Source: Membranipora membranacea
Taxonomy: Eukaryota > Bryozoa > Gymnolaemata > Cheilostomatida > Membraniporidae
NCBI GenBank assembly: GCA_914767715.1
Contig: OU612067.1
Coordinates: 30,104,162 to 30,168,161 of the forward strand
Direction: 5' to 3'
Length of the DNA: 64,000 nucleotides
Each line of letters starts with the position of its first letter. Position 1 is the first letter of the stretch. Both the position numbers and the translations under genes were made by a program. A model generated the notes under the pieces. That model was not told where the DNA came from. It saw only the letters and a program-made list of their open reading frames with translations, and made no database searches. This document shows positions 59,020-64,000 of the stretch, in pieces.

Positions 59020-62000
59020 CTCAGGTTCTGATGAAGGTATTTTAGAGAACAAATTTTCTCTAAGAACTTCCTCCTGTCCATCTATAACCAGACTAGTTGG
59101 AGATGTAGTCTCCAAGACGCTCTAAAACAAGAAGTCCTATCATCAGGTGTGTACAGACGGAGGTAGACTAGGCGGATAGCTAGATCAAGTTTGATCAAAC
59201 TTGCCTACATTAACATTCAGTTTACTCATATATCAAGTTACTCCCCCTTGATTTGCCCGCGGCTTACCAGTGGAATGGTGGATGTGACCCATAATGAAGG
59301 CCTGTTGGATCAAACTTGATCTAGAGGAAAGAAGTGTTTGCAAAAATGGGCACGAGAAGAAATTTGAATTGGAGGGGAGGCATTGAAACAAGATTTTATA
59401 GTCCTTTATCACTTTATCACTGATGACAGGCAAAGAACAAATTTGAGTTGGCTTCCCAATCAATGACACAACCATGCATCAAAACAGTATGACTGGAATA
59501 TCTAATATCCATGAGATTGCCGGCCCATCAGATGTCAGACCAAGACTTTTTACCCCGTGATATACTGCTTGCTAAAGATCAGATGTTACGCCTCAACTAA
59601 CCTCAGGATCTGGTGAAGACCTCCTAGGGGACAAATGGTCTGCAGAGGCTTCCTCCTGTTCATTGATGAACAAACCCGCTGCAGAAGTGGATTCTGTAGC
59701 AAACTGAAGTAAGAGGAAATTAATTGCTCGAATCAAATCACGTGCGCAAAGACCTTGTAAACTGGTGTTCAATTATGGAATTCAACAAAACTTCTGATCC
59801 TAGCAGATATGAGACCATTTCTCTTCTTAACTTTTTCCTTGATCAATGATGAATGATTGTTACACATTAGATACAATTGTGGTAAAAAAATCCTCATGTC
59901 ACAATAGGATTACTTTATCACAGTATGGCATCCACTCATCATTTGGGAAATGAGCAATATAAATATCCAAGAAGAGACATGGAGTCGGAAGTTGAAGGGG
60001 AGGGTTAGGCTTGTGTAATGGAAGAGGAGCGAGGGGATGGGGAGGGATTGGAATTGCGTTGAAATAAGTCTGTTCTACTAATTGGCAGCAGTCGTTAATA
60101 AATATAACTGTAATGAGTAGTCAGATTTGAATTGTCAGCTTGCTTACCATTCTATCCAAAGAGAACACTATCTGATCCTGATCAGAGGCATAACAGCTGT
60201 GTGTGAACTCTGAGCCTTCATCAACCACACTGGGTGTCAGAGACGATAAGCAGGGTGCCTCAGTCTACAACAGGTAATCAAAGTAAAGGTCATGTGTATT
60301 ATTAGAAGGACCTGTACCAAACTGATGATTGTTTGTGAAAAGCTCACGAAATTTTAGAGACTTCTGCCACCTCACAAAGGGAACAAACCACCTTGTGATG
60401 GCTACCCAACTAAGACACACCCACACATAAAAATATGACTGAGAGAAGAGCTGTGCGATGGCTTATGGATCCTTTAGACGGTCGCAGAAAAGAATATATG
60501 TTATCTGTCGGATTGTTGGCCAATCAGATATCAGACCAAAACTCAGGTAAGATTCTCACCCAATACCAGACACTTAATCAAGACCATACCTCAGGTTTTG
60601 GTGAAGTTTGGAATTCCTCCTGGTCATCAAGAAGCGAAATCGATACAGAGGTAGTAGAGTCAAACTGAAGGAAGAGGAGAATAGTTGCTCAAATTAAATC
60701 AAGTGTACAAAGACACTGTCAATCACAGAGGAACAATAGTGTGCGATGAAGGAATTCAACAAAACTTCTAATCCGAGGCTTTCATCTTCAAGCTGGCATG
60801 AGACTGTAATTTGTTCGCTGATTAATTTCCATCATCAATGATGAATGATTGTCATGCACTAGATGTTCAAAAATCATGCTGCCAAAATATGGGGGCAAAT
60901 ATTGGGGGAATCACAATTTGTTAAGTTAGAGGAATGGTGTTGGAAGTTGAAGAGGAAGGAGAAGGAGATGTCTATGAAGTTGAAGAAGAAGAGGGAGGGG
61001 TTGGGGAGTACATTTAAATATTTTTGTTATATAGATTGACAGTTGTTAATAACAATAATTGTAATCATCACTCAGTATGTTACAGGTCTGAACTGACTTG
61101 CCGTCTGGCTAACCGAAATGTCTGTGGAGATGACTGTCTCATTCCCATTCTCATCAAAACAACCGGTTGTGAATACTGAATTTCCATCAATCACACTGGG
61201 TATCATAGAGGATGGGCGGGATGCCTCACTCTACAAAATGGAACCCAAGTAAATGTCATTTATATGAATTTGAGTATTAAATGGAGCTGTACCGGTAATG
61301 ACTATTTTTGGCAATCACGTTATATTTAAAAACTTCTGCCAGCTGGAAAAGGGAAGAAAACCACCTTGGGATGGCTACCCCAATAAGCAAGGACCACACA
61401 TAAAACACAGTGGAATATCAAATACCTATCAGATTGCTGACCAATCACACATCAGACCATAACACTTCAAGATTTTTCACAGGCCAAAAAGGCTGACAAG
61501 ACCGAGGTTTGATTTGATGATTCCCTAAACCATACCTCCGTTTCTTTAGAAGATACGCTAGTGAATGTATCTGTATAGGAGACATTGTCATGCGAGGTCT
61601 GTGTCCTCGTACTCTGCCTGTCTCGATGCGATGACCTTTACGATGATCCCGACAAATCATCGTACTGGGTCATCGCATCTTTGACAGATTTAGATGAGGA
61701 GGATAACTGCAATATAAAGCACACACAAAAAGTAGAGTATTGAGCACATGTGTTCCAAATTGTCTCTCTTTGAACACTTTTATTGGAATACAGGAATATT
61801 ACAGCAATGCCAAATTTGGATGAAAGGAGTTACGGACTTATTGAGAGCAACAAAATCCTAGTGTGGGAGCTCTAGCCTTCTATCTAGAAGGTATCAGATT
61901 ATCTTCATTCTTTTATCAATCATTGACAACGTAAAAAAAAGATACAAACGCGTTGTCTGGACGTTAACAACAAAAGCAAGCATCAAGTAAATTATCAAGT

Positions 62001-63399
62001 ATGCAAGTTTAAATTGGAAAGATATAACTCACCAGGGCTAACTGGGTAATCTGACTCTCACTGAGCTGGTCCTTAAACTGGTCCAATGTCTGTACAGCGA
62101 ATTTAATTAAATCAATTGACTGTGTATTAGACAAAGCATCATGGGTAGGAGGTTGAACAGTTTGCGTGCTGTCATATGTTGATGGTGTTAGCGGATTAGA
62201 TGACCTTTCCAATGATGCCGACGCATCATCGTACTGGGTCATCTCATCTTGTGGTAGACGGGTTATAACAGATTTATGGGCAGAACAAGGTGTACACGAA
62301 CAATCCGGCAAGACAGATACGTCTTCAAAAGTACTGAGTTTTCTGGTCATCTCGTTCAAGAATTCTCCGAATTCATTTTTGACACCCTTAAAAATATTGA
62401 AATAGGTGGTGTCAACTCGATTAGTTCAAGATGACGCAGGGTTAATGGAGTAAGTTGCATAAGTTATTGTGATATTTAAATTATTTCACAAGATAACAGA
62501 GCGTTAAATTAAGTTAGCAGAGCGCTGCGAGGCAATTCATTTATTGAAGTGAAAATTCTTCAGTGAATGACTGAGAGAGACTGATAGTTGTACTGTTCAA
62601 TTATTAAATGGAGGTCAATTCACGAACCAGTACTAATCAATCCACCTAAGAGCTTGCCTATTGTGTACTAACATCATTATTGAGAGTTGCTCTCTGCTCT
62701 CCTCACCTTGTGAATTGACAACTCTCAATACCCGATGCAGGCTTTAAATGGCCCAAAATAAATCTTTTCCTTCCGACTCAATAATTTTTTCTGTATCACT
62801 AAAACCGACGCCGTTTATCTCAGATGCGATCTCAATCAGGGAATGGATAACTTGGGAAAGAAATACATAGTTGTGGCTGAATCCTTATATGAAAAGAAAA
62901 CTGCACAAAAGAACTCAAGTTTGTATTAAGTGATATAGTAAGATACATGTCACTTACTTTCCTATAGGCCTTGATTTGATCGGCGACATCGAGAAAATAC
63001 TCATTCCTAAGCACTCCTGCAGGCCTCGTCTGGAAGGACTGTAATCTTTTCTCAACAAGCTGCAGAAAATAGTAAGATACCTCATAATAAAGCTAGGTCT
63101 AAACATCAGCATACTGAATATCGATAGACAAATCATTAGGCTAAAGGTAGACATGTGTTTGAGTCCATATATATTATAGCAGCTTCATCTTTATAATAAG
63201 TAGAGGACTATCTGCAGAGATTAGGTATACCGGCGATCAGCGGATCATTACACTCAATCGAGGCTGGAACCAAAAATAAAGGACTGGGCTGGCGCTGGCT
63301 TAGAACCAAAATGTAGCCTTAATACAGTATATAGGTTATCAAACTTACCCCAGATAAAGCAATCCTCCAAGCAAAAGAGGGCGACACAATATCAAACAT
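59020..63399 (-). CDS. Unrecognised gene with duplicated phase-0 exons (5' part)
   Basis: Minus-strand exons with GT-AG sites, all phase 0 and divisible by three: 63349-63399 (starts ATG), 62958-63059, 62033-62386, 61536-61706, 61114-61230, 60590-60664, 60148-60264, 59602-59703 and 59020-59121. The N-terminus (MFDIVSPSFAWRIALSG, then a helical Lys/Arg stretch) is followed by a 118-codon exon with a small Cys cluster (CSCTPC). After these come short acidic Ser/Thr-rich exons that are clear paralogues of each other. The exons at 61114 and 60148 are both 117 nt and share PSV-D and a Cys. Those at 60590, 59602 and 59020 share D/N-x-QEE and end in PE. The exon at 61536 has an in-frame TAA. No known domain. 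Later exons may be 8106-8901 and 388-558. Exon structure is fairly sure, function unknown. Confidence 0.6.
59602..60264 (-). repeat. Exon-pair duplication, block 1
   Basis: It holds exons 60148-60264 and 59602-59703. Intron sequence between blocks is also alike (CAGATGTCAGACCAA-type and GA-rich stretches), so whole genomic blocks were copied. Distance to block 2 is about 0.97-0.99 kb. Confidence 0.7.
60590..61230 (-). repeat. Exon-pair duplication, block 2
   Basis: Exons 61114-61230 and 60590-60664, paralogous to block 1 in order, phase and flanking intron sequence. The second exon is 27 nt shorter than its counterpart. Confidence 0.7.
61536..62386 (-). repeat. Exon pair with partial similarity, block 3
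   Basis: Exons 62033-62386 and 61536-61706 share a near-identical DNA stretch of about 25 bp encoding MTQYDD. The lower exon ends like the other PE/TE exons. Its frame contains TAA where the upper exon has a Glu codon. Confidence 0.5.
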
Positions 63400-63710
63400 T
63401 ATGTATATTGTATTACATGATGCTAGGATTTGCTAGCATAACTCAATCATAAAAGGGAAGACAATTCTGCAACCTATCGTATATTATGGAAAGAGTACAG
63501 TAATTCACATGATACCCTGTGACTTCAAATAATTTCACGTCACATTTACAAGTTGTGTCGGTCTCTTATTGCGGTGTTAGAACGTATCACTTACGAGCAC
63601 TTGATTTGTTTCCTGAATGTAAAAGTCACCAGGCATCACAGCGGAAATGACAATCACTTTACTTGTCTGCTAACCATATTCCAAAAAAAATCATGATACC
63701 AATTGTTTTT
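63400..63710. other. Intergenic region between tandem paralogues
   Basis: About 400 bp separate the ATG exon at 63349-63399 from the stop of the upstream gene at 63804. An 18-nt splice-bounded stretch at 63595-63612 could be a tiny exon or a 5' leader exon. No other feature is seen. Confidence 0.4.
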
Positions 63711-64000
63711 TTGATTGTAATTACTGTCCTACGATGGTTCTTTTGGTTTCAAGTCCTCGGATAGTTGGATCATGATTGCCCAGATTTAAACTCAAAGTGG
63801 ACACTACATATCCACAGGCCTAACGCTCCTTCTGGAGCTGTCTTGAGTACGAATAGGAGTATTGATATAACTGTTGGTTGTCGGTGTATTTGTTGATGCA
63901 TCAGCAGTAGCTGGCAGGTGGGCTTGAGTTGCTGATGACACCTGCGAGGAGTTGTCGGTTTGTGTACTTATAGTCTGAGCTGCTGAGATGACACTAGTTG
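63711..64000. repeat. Long-range direct repeat, right copy
   Basis: Partner of 296-585. It is cut by the window edge. Confidence 0.9.
63804..64000 (-). CDS. Terminal exon of upstream paralogous gene (partial)
   Basis: The minus-strand frame ends at TAG 63804-63806 and is colinear with 388-558 at the protein level apart from a few substitutions (for example Asp to Asn, and Leu to Met before the stop). It stays open to the window edge. It marks the 3' end of a second gene of the same family, oriented head to tail with the gene starting at 63399. Confidence 0.6.
   Translation of the reverse strand, partial: TSVISAAQTISTQTDNSSQVSSATQAHLPATADASTNTPTTNSYINTPIRTQDSSRRSVRPVDM

Noticed and set aside
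63595-63612. 18-nt splice-bounded stretch on the minus strand
   Set aside because: It has an acceptor and a GTAAGT donor and is in phase, but it is too short to support without transcripts.

Overview
This window comes from an animal genome, probably an invertebrate. It is A+T-rich, its coding exons are small and bounded by GT-AG splice sites, and much of it is mobile DNA: a Ty3/Gypsy-type LTR retroelement, two LINE fragments, a PIF/Harbinger relic, a transposase-like relic and a MITE. I cannot name the phylum with confidence. There is no bacterial-style gene layout.

Left part (1-8.9 kb): the last exon of an unrecognised minus-strand gene (388-558), a Harbinger transposase relic, a tRNA-like Pol III sequence, an (ACAT)n microsatellite, two decayed LINE fragments, and three phase-0 minus-strand exons (8106-8901). 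Right part (59.0-64 kb): nine more phase-0 minus-strand exons, starting at an ATG at 63397-63399 and built from ~0.96-kb exon-pair duplications. Just upstream lies a near copy of the last exon seen at 388-558. I infer one long gene, with a tandem paralogue entering at the right edge, whose large intron holds everything from about 9 to 58.5 kb.

Centre (8965-10568 plus 23701-58540): a tandem array of eight units of about 3.4-5.6 kb (the last is partial). Each full unit carries, on the plus strand, a three-coding-exon gene for a secreted peptide of 74 residues. It has a signal peptide of about 22 residues and a mature part of about 52 residues with eight cysteines, including a CGWC motif that recalls PSI-type domains. 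Seven gene copies are present. Only copies 1 and 4 have everything needed: a TATA box, a 5' non-coding exon, intact splice sites and all eight cysteines. The others have lost the promoter, exon 3, a splice acceptor, the reading frame or a cysteine. Each unit also has a GCTG-rich minisatellite of variable length, and four units carry a MITE or part of one. This array is the most interesting content of the window. Its open reading frame is only seen after splicing in silico, because the exons are 57-89 nt long.

A 13.1-kb insertion (10565-23700) splits the first array unit and is bounded by 12-bp inverted repeats. Inside it, directly against the left terminus, is a Ty3/Gypsy-type element with 554-bp LTRs differing at only about five positions. 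Its order is unusual: gag, then an envelope-like glycoprotein ORF in the same frame as gag, then protease-RT, then integrase. RNase H is missing and several in-frame stops are present. Between integrase and the 3' LTR, on the opposite strand, lies what looks like a small spliced gene for a membrane protein. To the right of the 3' LTR are remnants of a multi-exon transposase-like gene that could have belonged to the outer transposon.
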